Positions 1-7,340 of a stretch of 64,000 nt of DNA are shown one piece after another (within the stretch, counting starts at the first letter, position 1; every line of letters begins with the position of its first letter). A model generated the notes under the pieces. It was not told the DNA's origin. It worked only from the letters and a program-made list of their open reading frames with translations, and ran no database searches. Origin of the DNA: an uncultured Prevotella sp. (GTDB lineage: Bacteria > Bacteroidota > Bacteroidia > Bacteroidales > Bacteroidaceae); contig URRR01000005.1 of NCBI GenBank assembly GCA_900550365.1, positions 1 through 64,000 of the forward strand, in the 5' to 3' direction. The translations under genes and the position numbers were made by a program.

Positions 1-283
1 TTCTTTGGACTTTTCCTCATAATGGACACATGTTTTTATTGTTTCTATATGTGTCAACTTTTTTCAGGACAAGACATTTTGCAATGTGCTGAATATCAGG
101 CTGTAAGGAAAGCACATGGCAACGGACGTACAACCGCCCTGAAACGGACGGAGAAGCACTGACGGGATGACAATAAAATCCTGTGAAGATTTGCGCCTCG
201 GGCCGTAATTTGTTTTACAAAGTCGATGAAATTGCTTAACTTTGCATCGTTTTCAGCAAGCTATCTTTTAATAAAACGATGAT
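1..283. other. Leading non-coding stretch with possible terminator
   Basis: No convincing gene is seen here. A weak AT-rich hairpin (GACACAT at 25-31 pairing with ATGTGTC at 49-55, followed by a run of six T at 59-64) could terminate a plus-strand gene lying before the window. The rest is the upstream region of the phosphatase gene that starts at 284. Confidence 0.35.
237..245 (+). promoter_or_regulatory. Bacteroidota -7 promoter box, phosphatase gene
   Basis: TAACTTTGC is an exact match to the TAnnTTTGC -7 box of Bacteroidota primary sigma factor promoters and lies 38 bases before the ATG at 284. A TTTG at 209-212 is a possible -33 element, but its 24-base spacing is longer than the usual 19-21. 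Confidence 0.7.
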
Positions 284-1789
284 ATGAAAATGAACAATTT
301 GCTTAAGAAAGTCATTATGCTGGCCGTCGCCCTGACATGCCTCGGCACGACAGACGGCTTGGCTGCCGGTCCTGACAGGCCTAAACTGGTTATCGGAATA
401 GTAGTTGACCAGATGCGGTGGGACTACCTCTACCGTTACTATGACCTGTACGGAGAGGGCGGTTTCAAGCGCATGATGAACGAAGGCTACAACTGCGAGA
501 ACACGATGATTAACTATGTGCCAACGGTTACGGCCGTAGGCCATACGTCGATATTTACCGGCTCGGTGCCGTCAATCCACGGCATTGCGGGCAACGACTT
601 CATGATTGACGGCCGGATGGTATATTGCTGCGAGGACACAACGGTCAGCGGCGTGGGCACTGACAGCAAGGCGGGCATGATGTCGCCGCGCAACATGCTG
701 ACAACGACAATCGGCGACGAGCTGAAGATTGCCACCGACTTCAAGGCTAAGGTTGTGGGCGTGTCGATAAAAGACCGCGCCGCCATTCTGCCTGCCGGCC
801 ATGCGGCCGACGGTGCATACTGGATTGACAACGCGTCGGGCAATTTCATCACGAGCACTTACTACATGAAGGAGCTGCCCGGATGGGTTAAAGCGTTCAA
901 CAAGAAGTATGGCGGACGCAGCGAGCGCGAGGTGTCATACTCTACTTACGGCAACCTGATTACGGCCGAAATGGCAAAGGCTGCCGTCGAGGGTGAAGGT
1001 CTGGGCGCCGACTCTGTTACTGACATGCTGACGGTGAGCTTCTCGTGCACCGACAAGATTGGTCATGAATTTGCCACCCACAGCCCTGAAATAAAGGAGA
1101 TATTCGTTGACCTTGACAAAAAGCTGGCTGACCTCTTCGCTTATCTTGACCAGAAGGTGGGCAAAGGACAATATCTGGCATTTCTCTCTGCCGACCACGG
1201 CGCAGCCAACAACATTCTCATGCTGCGCGAACACGGCATTCCGTCCGACGGATTTATCGCCTCTAAGGTAGGGACTGAGCTTGACAGTTATCTCAAAGGC
1301 AAGTTCAATGCGGCGCAAAATCTCGTCGCATGCATCAGCAACTACAAGGTTTTCTTCAATCATGCGGCAATAGAGGCTCTCAATCTTGACCTCGACGACG
1401 TGAAGGAGGAGGCAATCAAGTGGCTGAAGCGTGACAAGCAGTATGCCTATGTGGTTGACCTTGAGCACATAAGCGAGGCTTCTGTTCCGTCAGTGATAAA
1501 GGAACGCCTCATCAACGGCTATAACCGCCTGCGCAGCGGAGACATTCAGATGGTGCTGCAGCCGGCCAACTATGAGGTAAGTTCTGAGGTTATCGACCGC
1601 GGAACCACGCACGGCGTATGGAATCCGTATGACGCCCACATCCCGTTCCTGCTGATGGGCTGGCACGTTAACCACGGACGCACCGACGCTCCGACCACTA
1701 TCAACGACATTGCGGCCACCGTCTGCTCGCTCATACACATACAGATGCCTAACGGATGCATCGGTAACAGCGTTGAGTCAGTTCAATAA
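284..1789 (+). CDS. PafA-type alkaline phosphatase family protein
   Basis: Secreted or periplasmic phosphomonoesterase of the alkaline phosphatase superfamily (type I phosphodiesterase/PafA branch), probably releasing phosphate from organic esters. The 501-residue protein starts with a signal peptide (hydrophobic residues 10-22, likely cleaved after LAA near residue 28). Metal-binding and catalytic motifs are in family order: VVDQMRWDYL around D42, the nucleophile motif PTVTAVGH at 80-87, a CTDKIGHE motif, SADHGA, and TTHG near the C-terminus. Length is normal for the family. It stands alone behind its own promoter and is followed by a strong terminator. Family assignment is secure; the substrate is not known from sequence. 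Confidence 0.9.
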   Translation: MKMNNLLKKVIMLAVALTCLGTTDGLAAGPDRPKLVIGIVVDQMRWDYLYRYYDLYGEGGFKRMMNEGYNCENTMINYVPTVTAVGHTSIFTGSVPSIHGIAGNDFMIDGRMVYCCEDTTVSGVGTDSKAGMMSPRNMLTTTIGDELKIATDFKAKVVGVSIKDRAAILPAGHAADGAYWIDNASGNFITSTYYMKELPGWVKAFNKKYGGRSEREVSYSTYGNLITAEMAKAAVEGEGLGADSVTDMLTVSFSCTDKIGHEFATHSPEIKEIFVDLDKKLADLFAYLDQKVGKGQYLAFLSADHGAANNILMLREHGIPSDGFIASKVGTELDSYLKGKFNAAQNLVACISNYKVFFNHAAIEALNLDLDDVKEEAIKWLKRDKQYAYVVDLEHISEASVPSVIKERLINGYNRLRSGDIQMVLQPANYEVSSEVIDRGTTHGVWNPYDAHIPFLLMGWHVNHGRTDAPTTINDIAATVCSLIHIQMPNGCIGNSVESVQ

Positions 1790-1844
1790 GAAACAACAAA
1801 GGCACGCAAAAGAAACGCTGACATACACCTTATTATTATAATAT

Positions 1845-1890
1845 AAACCCTCTGCAAAGCCGACGATGACAATAGCTTTGCAGAGGGTTT
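1845..1890. terminator. Bidirectional hairpin between convergent genes
   Basis: A perfect 16-bp stem (AAACCCTCTGCAAAGC at 1845-1860 with its complement at 1875-1890) and a 14-base loop lie between the converging phosphatase and HxlR genes. The A-rich left end and T-rich right end make it a plausible terminator in both directions. Confidence 0.8.
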
Positions 1891-1938
1891 GCGTTTAACG
1901 TTACCTTTAATCAGATTTCAAGCCGTGTAAGACGATGC

Positions 1939-2313
1939 TTATTTTTTATGCGCTTTCTTACGGTCTTTTATGATAGCGTCCATGTTTTCAAGCGCCCAGT
2001 CTATCAAAGAGTTGAAATGAGGAAGCAGGGAATGAGCCCGCTGGGTCAGCGCATATTCTACTCTCGGCGGTATTTCAGGATACACGGTACGGGTTACATA
2101 TCCGTCATCTTCAAGCGTACGCAATGTAACGGTCAGCATCTTCTGTGATATATCGGGAATCTCGCGCTGCAAATCCTTAAACCGCATAGGTCTATTTTCT
2201 GCCTTGTTCATGGTGTAAATAATAAGAAGCGACCACTTGTCGCAGAGCCGCGCTAATATGTTTCTTATCGGGCAATCAAGAAACATCGTATATTCTATTG
2301 TTCTTCTGTCCAT
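1939..2313 (-). CDS. HxlR family transcriptional regulator (copy 1)
   Basis: A 124-residue winged-helix DNA-binding protein of the HxlR/MarR-like family, which usually senses electrophiles or disulfide stress through a conserved N-terminal cysteine. Seen here are CPIRN with the cysteine at residue 14, the DKWS motif, the recognition region ISQKMLTVTLRTLE, and the wing EIPPRVEYALT. The gene is divergent from an oxidoreductase / efflux / hydrolase operon, its likely target. A second, clearly paralogous HxlR lies at 14590-14961. Its promoter, TACTTTTGT on the minus strand at 2348-2340, is overlapped by an AGTAAGTAA repeat, which suggests autorepression. Confidence 0.92.
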   Translation of the reverse strand: MDRRTIEYTMFLDCPIRNILARLCDKWSLLIIYTMNKAENRPMRFKDLQREIPDISQKMLTVTLRTLEDDGYVTRTVYPEIPPRVEYALTQRAHSLLPHFNSLIDWALENMDAIIKDRKKAHKK

Positions 2314-2339
2314 ATTACTCTATTTATTTAAATTACTCT

Positions 2340-2353
2340 ACAAAAGTAAGTAA
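2340..2353 (-). promoter_or_regulatory. hxlR copy 1 promoter with overlapping AGTA operator
   Basis: Read on the minus strand, TACTTTTGT (2348-2340) fits the -7 box. The plus-strand sequence AGTAAGTAA (2345-2353) overlaps it. HxlR-type operators are commonly built from TACT/AGTA half-sites. The same nonamer recurs at 2519-2527 near the divergent promoter. Operator function is inferred. Confidence 0.5.
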
Positions 2354-2459
2354 ATATCTTTGGAATAGCAAAAACTTTTTCAAAAAAATTTTATTTGATA
2401 AGTCGCTCATATCCAGCAATGATTACCTGAACGTAAGTATCTGACATTCAGGTGCCTTC

Positions 2460-2491
2460 TTGCAACTTAAAGATGTTTTTCCTAACTTTGC
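2460..2491 (+). promoter_or_regulatory. Promoter of the oxidoreductase/efflux operon
   Basis: TTGC at 2460-2463 and TAACTTTGC at 2483-2491 are separated by 19 bases, an ideal Bacteroidota promoter geometry. It lies 60 bases before the ATG at 2552. Confidence 0.75.
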
Positions 2492-2518
2492 ATCACAAAA
2501 AGAAACAAAGTATCTTTT

Positions 2519-2527
2519 AGTAAGTAA
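2519..2527 (+). promoter_or_regulatory. Candidate HxlR operator AGTAAGTAA
   Basis: The nonamer AGTAAGTAA repeats the one overlapping the hxlR promoter at 2345-2353. It sits about 28 bases downstream of the -7 box, in the early transcribed region, where a bound repressor could block elongation or initiation. Role inferred from repetition and position only. Confidence 0.4.
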
Positions 2528-2551
2528 CGTCATAAACTAATTATCAAGAGT

Positions 2552-3220
2552 ATGAAAAATGTAGTTTTAATAGGAGCAAGCGGATTTGTAGGTTCCGCCA
2601 TCCTGAACGAAGCACTGAACCGTGGTCACAAGGTAACGGTAATCGCACCTCATCCCGAAAAAATCAAAGTAAAGAACGAACATCTTACCGTTATAAAAGA
2701 GGATGCCACCAAGCCTGATGTATTAGCCGAGATAGCTAAAGGCAAAGACGCGGTGATCAGCGCATACAATCCCGGCTGGACAAATCCCCGCCAGTATGAG
2801 GAGACACTGGAGAATTATCCCAAAATAGTAGAAGGAACAAAACTTGCGGGCGTAAAAAGATTACTGATTGTCGGCGGAGCAGGTACGTTGTTCGTTAAGC
2901 CCGGCGTCAGACTGATTGATACCGGCACGCTGCCTGAAGCATGGTTGCCGGGCGTAAAGTCGATGGGAGAGTTCTATCTGAACTGTCTGATGAAGGAAAA
3001 TGATGTTGACTGGGTGTTCTTCTCTCCCGCAGGTAACCTCGGAAACATGGGACAGAACGGCCCCGGAAAGAGGACAGGAAAATTCCGTCTCGGCAAGGAT
3101 GACATGATATTCGACGAGAACGGAGAGAGTTTTATCTCTGTTGAGGATTACGCTTACGCCATGATTGACGAGCTGGAGCAGGAGAATCATCACAAAGAGC
3201 GCTTCACTATCGGATACTGA
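2552..3220 (+). CDS. NAD(P)-binding SDR/NmrA-like oxidoreductase
   Basis: A 222-residue Rossmann-fold protein of the atypical short-chain dehydrogenase / NmrA-like group (resembling YwnB-type NAD(P)H-binding proteins). The dinucleotide-binding motif GASGFVG occupies residues 8-14, after a first beta strand that starts at residue 3. No YxxxK catalytic pair of classical SDRs is evident, so it may act as a quinone or flavin-type reductase or as a redox sensor. It is first in a probable operon with the efflux gene at 3313 and the hydrolase-like gene at 4520, divergent from an HxlR regulator. Such pairs are common in oxidative or electrophile stress responses. Confidence 0.85.
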   Translation: MKNVVLIGASGFVGSAILNEALNRGHKVTVIAPHPEKIKVKNEHLTVIKEDATKPDVLAEIAKGKDAVISAYNPGWTNPRQYEETLENYPKIVEGTKLAGVKRLLIVGGAGTLFVKPGVRLIDTGTLPEAWLPGVKSMGEFYLNCLMKENDVDWVFFSPAGNLGNMGQNGPGKRTGKFRLGKDDMIFDENGESFISVEDYAYAMIDELEQENHHKERFTIGY

Positions 3221-3234
3221 TATAAGACAGATGA

Positions 3235-3278
3235 CCGTCTCCGCCATCCAGACTGACCGGCAGTCATGGCGGAGACGG
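3235..3278 (+). terminator. Long intergenic hairpin in operon
   Basis: CCGTCTCCGCCAT (3235-3247) pairs with its complement at 3266-3278, and an inner stem GACTG/CAGTC continues it, leaving a 5-base loop and a small bulge. There is no following T-run, so it may act as an attenuator or an mRNA 3'-end stabiliser between the oxidoreductase and efflux genes rather than as a full terminator. Confidence 0.55.
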
Positions 3279-3312
3279 CATTCTCCAGGTAAATAAGAAA
3301 AGGTACAAGCTG

Positions 3313-4482
3313 ATGAGAAAAGGAACACTATTGCTTATACTTGGTAGCCTGGCAAGTTTCGGTCCGTTCGTAACAGACCTTTATCTGCCTTGTCTGCCAA
3401 AGTTGGCAGAGTATTTTTCTACTTCTGCTTCCTTGGTAAACATGAGCCTGACAGCCAGCATGTTAGGCTTGGCAGCAGGCCAGTTGCTTATCGGACCGGT
3501 GTCTGACAAGTACGGCCGTTGCCGTCCATTGCTGTTTAATCTGGCGCTCTTCGTCATCGCCACCATAGGATGTATCGTCTCTCCGGGTATTCATTGCTTC
3601 GTCTTCTTCAGGCTGCTGCAAGGACTGACCGGAGCCGGCGGACTGGTCATATCCAAGGCGATGGTTGCCGACCTGTACACGGGGCGTGAGTTAGGAAGGT
3701 TTTTTGCCGCGCTCACCACAATCCAGTTCATATCGCCTATCGTTGCTCCGGTGCTTGGAGGAGTGATATTCAACCTTACATCATGGCAAGGCATATTCAT
3801 TGTTCTGGCGCTATGGGGACTGCTCCTGCTTTATTCATGTACCCGGCTTCGTGAGAGTCTTCCTGTGGAAAAGCGGTTACAACTGCCCGTAGTAAAGTCA
3901 TTCGAGGCGTTCTTACCTGTGCTTCACAACCATGGTTTCATGATGATGAATCTCTTTCAGGCATTTGCCGGAGCGGTGTTCTTTTCCTATATATCGGCTT
4001 CTCCTTTTCTTTTTCAGCAACATTTCGGGCTTTCGTCAATGGATTACAGCATGTTCTTTGCATTCAATGCGATGGGACTTATCATGGGAAGCGTACTTGT
4101 AATCAGACTGAAACAGCAGCAACGTGCATTGCTCCCAGGCAGTATCGGACTGCTGCTCACGAGCGGTCTTGCCTCACTTGCACTGCTGTCGGGCTGGCCT
4201 TTCGGGCTTTTTGAAGTTGTGTTGTTTCTTATGATATTCTCATGTGGCGTCCTGATACCCGTCGGAAATACGCTTGCCCTCGAGTCAGCGCATGAGAACA
4301 GAGGCAGCGCCGCTGCCCTGCTTGGCGCCGCAGCCTTTCTGGTCGGCGGCATAGTAGCTCCGTTGGTCGGTCTCGGTAACCTGATGCATTCAACCGTAAC
4401 ACTGTTTCTTACAGGCTCGGTTGTGTCATTACTTCTGTGTTTATACGCCCGGAAGCTGTTAAGGAACATAATAAACGAATAA
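3313..4482 (+). CDS. Bcr/CflA-type MFS efflux transporter
   Basis: A 389-residue major facilitator superfamily drug:proton antiporter in the inner membrane, most like the Bcr/CflA subfamily that exports bicyclomycin, chloramphenicol-type compounds or sulfonamides. About 12 hydrophobic segments are visible. The N-terminus has the typical TDLYLPCLP motif (residues 21-29), followed by loop 2-3 motif A (GPVSDKYGRCRP) and an antiporter-type GxxxGPxxGG equivalent near IVAPVLGG. It lies 92 bases after the oxidoreductase and 37 bases before the next gene, so it is probably co-transcribed and under HxlR control. The substrate is unknown. Confidence 0.88.
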   Translation: MRKGTLLLILGSLASFGPFVTDLYLPCLPKLAEYFSTSASLVNMSLTASMLGLAAGQLLIGPVSDKYGRCRPLLFNLALFVIATIGCIVSPGIHCFVFFRLLQGLTGAGGLVISKAMVADLYTGRELGRFFAALTTIQFISPIVAPVLGGVIFNLTSWQGIFIVLALWGLLLLYSCTRLRESLPVEKRLQLPVVKSFEAFLPVLHNHGFMMMNLFQAFAGAVFFSYISASPFLFQQHFGLSSMDYSMFFAFNAMGLIMGSVLVIRLKQQQRALLPGSIGLLLTSGLASLALLSGWPFGLFEVVLFLMIFSCGVLIPVGNTLALESAHENRGSAAALLGAAAFLVGGIVAPLVGLGNLMHSTVTLFLTGSVVSLLLCLYARKLLRNIINE

Positions 4483-4519
4483 AAATAACAGACATAATAA
4501 AAATCAAAAACAGACTATA

Positions 4520-5359
4520 ATGAAAAATATATTATTCACATTAATGGGCATTTTGTTTGCTTTCAGTGTGTCGGCACAGGAAAAGGGACGCTTCGAAGTA
4601 CATGATTTCGGTAACTTCAAGCTCCATGCTTATTACACTAACGACGTAATGGGCGACGCAAGTTTCATCATTGAGGGTAAGGAGGCGCTTGTAACTCTTG
4701 AGGAACCGCTGTTCAAAATCAACGCTGCTGAATTTGACACGTATGTCAAAAAACTTGGCAAGCCTGTTGAAAAACGCATTGCCGACTATCATCTTGGAGG
4801 CACAAGCGGGGATACACTGATAATGGTGAAAGGCATGCCGGATTTTGTTGAAGGACCGGTTTACGGCGGCATGATGAAAGGTTTTGCGCAAAAGTTCGGC
4901 GATGCCATTGTCCCTATGCCCACAGCCAAGACCGTTGAAGTAGAATTAGGCAGCACACCTGTTTATGCAGGTATCCCCTTCTCATTCATTCCCGGGCCGT
5001 CAAACGATTTCCCGGCGGCAAGCATTCTTATCGGCGGTAAAGTGTTTTATTCTCACTGGGCACCGGCTAAAGCACACGTCAACAGTCTCCAGATATCCTC
5101 GCGTGCTGCCATTGACGAGCAGATAAGAGCACTTGAAGAAGCGCTCCAAAGCGATGCAGAGCTGTTCATCGGAAGCCATGGCGAGGCTGCCGGAGCTGAA
5201 ACGGTCAAGTTCATGATTTCTTATCTTGAGACAATGAAAGACGTCTTGAATAAGAGCAATACTGCCGAGGCTTTTGCAGAAGCCATGAAAAAAGCCTATC
5301 CGGGACTTCCGGGAGAAGCCGGACTGGAAGAGTTGGGCAAGGTTCTTTCAGTTAAATAG
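4520..5359 (+). CDS. Secreted MBL-fold-like protein with degenerate metal site
   Basis: A 279-residue exported protein: signal peptide at residues 1-19 ending in SVSAQ. The fold looks like the metallo-beta-lactamase superfamily: an N-terminal region containing DASFIIEGKEALV, a histidine-containing loop ADYHLGGTSGD where active members carry HxHxDH, and a later GSHGE. Only part of the zinc-ligand set can be recognised, so catalytic activity is doubtful. It is the third gene of the HxlR-linked cluster, 37 bases after the efflux gene. Possible roles are binding or hydrolysis of an exported or toxic compound. Family call moderate, function unknown. Confidence 0.6.
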   Translation: MKNILFTLMGILFAFSVSAQEKGRFEVHDFGNFKLHAYYTNDVMGDASFIIEGKEALVTLEEPLFKINAAEFDTYVKKLGKPVEKRIADYHLGGTSGDTLIMVKGMPDFVEGPVYGGMMKGFAQKFGDAIVPMPTAKTVEVELGSTPVYAGIPFSFIPGPSNDFPAASILIGGKVFYSHWAPAKAHVNSLQISSRAAIDEQIRALEEALQSDAELFIGSHGEAAGAETVKFMISYLETMKDVLNKSNTAEAFAEAMKKAYPGLPGEAGLEELGKVLSVK

Positions 5360-5406
5360 TTTGTTTTATCAGTAAATCAGATACCGCGATTTCCGTTGTT
5401 TTTATG

Positions 5407-5415
5407 TAATTTTGC
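5407..5415 (+). promoter_or_regulatory. -7 promoter box, DUF3737 gene
   Basis: TAATTTTGC matches TAnnTTTGC and is 30 bases before the ATG at 5446. Confidence 0.65.
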
Positions 5416-5445
5416 AGCAGAATACGAAATAAAAGGCAAAAAGAC

Positions 5446-6291
5446 ATGAAACTGATAGAAAATACTGAGTTTGGAGGCGAGCGCCCATTATTCGCCTCAC
5501 ATGACCTTCATCTTAACAACGTGACGATCCGCGAGGGTGAGTCTGCAATCAAGGAGTGCAGCAATATCGTTGCAACCAACTGCCGTTTTGAGGGCAATTA
5601 TCCCTTCTGGCATGTTCACGGATTCACTATCAAAGACTGTTATTTCGCAGTAGGAGGCCGCTCTGCACTATGGTATTCTGACCATCTGAAGATGACCGAC
5701 ACGGTAATCGACGCGCCGAAGATGTTCCGTGAGATGAACGACATCGAGATAGAGAACGTCGAAATAAACGATGCTGACGAGATATTCTGGCGCTGCGACC
5801 GCATCAACGTCAAGAACCTGAAGCTCCACGGAGGCACTTATCCCTTCATGTTCAGCAACAACATCCGCGTTGACGGTCTCGAAAGCGACAGCAAATACGT
5901 GTTCCAGTATGTCAAGAATGTGGAGATTCACAATGCCAAGATAACCACAAAGGACGCTTTCTGGGAAGTAGAGAACGTAACGATTTACGACTCTGAGCTT
6001 AACGGAGAGTATCTCGGCTGGCACTCTAAGAACCTGCGTCTCGTCAACTGCCACATCTCCGGCGAGCAGCCTCTGTGCTATGCGCATGACCTTGTGCTTG
6101 AGAACTGCACCTTTGACGCCGCCTGCGACCGCGCCTTTGAGTACTCAACGCTCAACGCCGACATACGTGGAGCGATTACAAACATCAAGAATCCCACTTC
6201 GGGACGCATCGTTGCAGACAGTATCGGGTCGATAACCATCGACGAGAACATCAAGGCTCCGGCTGACTGCGAGATTAAAACAAGAAACTAA
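5446..6291 (+). CDS. DUF3737 family beta-helix protein
   Basis: A 281-residue cytoplasmic protein without signal peptide, matching the DUF3737 family by its opening NTEFGGERPLFAS and its regular pattern of short strands with N/D/C-rich turns (for example FTIKDCYF, LRLVNCHI, LVLENCTF). This periodicity is that of a right-handed parallel beta-helix, as in pectate lyase-like folds. The repeating FW/YPF residues at helix corners are conspicuous. No catalytic residues of known polysaccharide lyases can be assigned. It has its own promoter and is followed by a perfect 34-bp inverted repeat. Function is not known for the family. Confidence 0.85.
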   Translation: MKLIENTEFGGERPLFASHDLHLNNVTIREGESAIKECSNIVATNCRFEGNYPFWHVHGFTIKDCYFAVGGRSALWYSDHLKMTDTVIDAPKMFREMNDIEIENVEINDADEIFWRCDRINVKNLKLHGGTYPFMFSNNIRVDGLESDSKYVFQYVKNVEIHNAKITTKDAFWEVENVTIYDSELNGEYLGWHSKNLRLVNCHISGEQPLCYAHDLVLENCTFDAACDRAFEYSTLNADIRGAITNIKNPTSGRIVADSIGSITIDENIKAPADCEIKTRN

Positions 6292-6299
6292 ATGAAATT

Positions 6300-6415
6300 A
6301 AGAATTAAGAGTTAAGAATTAAGAAAACATGCTTTGACCGTTGATTTCAGGTCTGATTTAAATGGAATAAGAATATCATTGAGCATGTTTTCTTAATTCT
6401 TAACTCTTAATTCTT
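6300..6415. repeat. Perfect 34-bp inverted repeat of TTAAGAA words
   Basis: The arm at 6300-6333, made of TTAAGAA/TTAAGAG heptads followed by AAACATGCT, is exactly complementary to 6382-6415, with a 48-base loop. It lies just after the DUF3737 stop codon and 15 bases before the next start. It could terminate transcription, yet no other promoter is visible for the following gene. Confidence 0.85.
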
Positions 6416-6430
6416 TATTAATTTCCCGCC

Positions 6431-7321
6431 ATGCCAGTCGTCATCGCCTACTTTCTTATCTACGTAGTGTGGGGCTCCACCTACTTCTTTATCGGCGTAT
6501 GCCTGCGTGACTTGCCGCCGTTCATGCTCGGGGCATTACGTTTCAGCGTGGCCGGAGCAGTGCTTCTGGCCATATGCAAGTGGCGTGGCGAACGGCTGTT
6601 CAGGCGTAATCTTATTCTTAAGTCTGCCCTCAGCGGCATCGTGTTGCTGTTTATCGACCAGACCGTAATCATGTTTGCCCAGCAATACGTGAGCAGCAGC
6701 CTTGTCGCCATAGTGGCTTCGTCAACGGCGTTGTGGATAATGCTGCTCGACGTGCGCGCCTGGCGACGTAACTTCAAGAGGCTTTCCACGGTCTTGGGCA
6801 TGGTCGCGGGCTTTGCCGGAGTAGGCATGCTGTACGCTGAGCAGCTCGGTTCAGAGACATCGGTACACCCTGACAGCGAGCTTGGCATACTCCTTCTGGT
6901 GGGCGGATGTATATCCTGGGCATGCGGAACGCTGTACTCCAAATACCACGCTTCAGCCGAAGAGGATGTCAACGGATTTGCCGGTTCAGCATGGCAGATG
7001 CTTGCCGCCAGTGCGGTTTTCGGCATCTGCGCCTGCGCTTCGGGAGATTTCAGTGGAACGCTGTTGGCTGATGTCAGCACATCCACATGGCTTTCGCTGG
7101 CTTATCTCATAACTTTCGGCTCGCTTCTTGCCTACTCCGCATATGTATGGCTGCTCAAAGTGCGGCCCGCATCAGAGGTTGCGACGCACGCTTATGTCAA
7201 TCCCGTGGTGGCCGTAGCCCTCGGTGCAGGCATAGGCGGCGAGCATGTTACGGCGGTGCAGCTGGCCGGACTTGCCGTCATTCTCGTCAGCGTGATGATG
7301 GTAAGCCGAAGAAACAAATAA
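6431..7321 (+). CDS. EamA family (DMT) transporter
   Basis: A 296-residue inner-membrane protein with about ten hydrophobic helices in two EamA repeats (residues about 5-135 and 148-292), the drug/metabolite transporter superfamily related to YdcZ/RhaT/YedA. The N-terminal YVVWGSTYFFIG motif is typical. Members export amino acids or small metabolites; the substrate is not predictable. It is followed after 19 bases by the DUF418 gene, so the two are probably co-transcribed. Immediately upstream is a heptad-word inverted repeat instead of a recognisable promoter. Confidence 0.88.
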   Translation: MPVVIAYFLIYVVWGSTYFFIGVCLRDLPPFMLGALRFSVAGAVLLAICKWRGERLFRRNLILKSALSGIVLLFIDQTVIMFAQQYVSSSLVAIVASSTALWIMLLDVRAWRRNFKRLSTVLGMVAGFAGVGMLYAEQLGSETSVHPDSELGILLLVGGCISWACGTLYSKYHASAEEDVNGFAGSAWQMLAASAVFGICACASGDFSGTLLADVSTSTWLSLAYLITFGSLLAYSAYVWLLKVRPASEVATHAYVNPVVAVALGAGIGGEHVTAVQLAGLAVILVSVMMVSRRNK

Positions 7322-7340
7322 AGAAAATCCTTTTATCATA

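Noticed and set aside
4520..5359. Active beta-lactamase gene
   Set aside because: The zinc-ligand motif is degenerate, so resistance by hydrolysis cannot be claimed.
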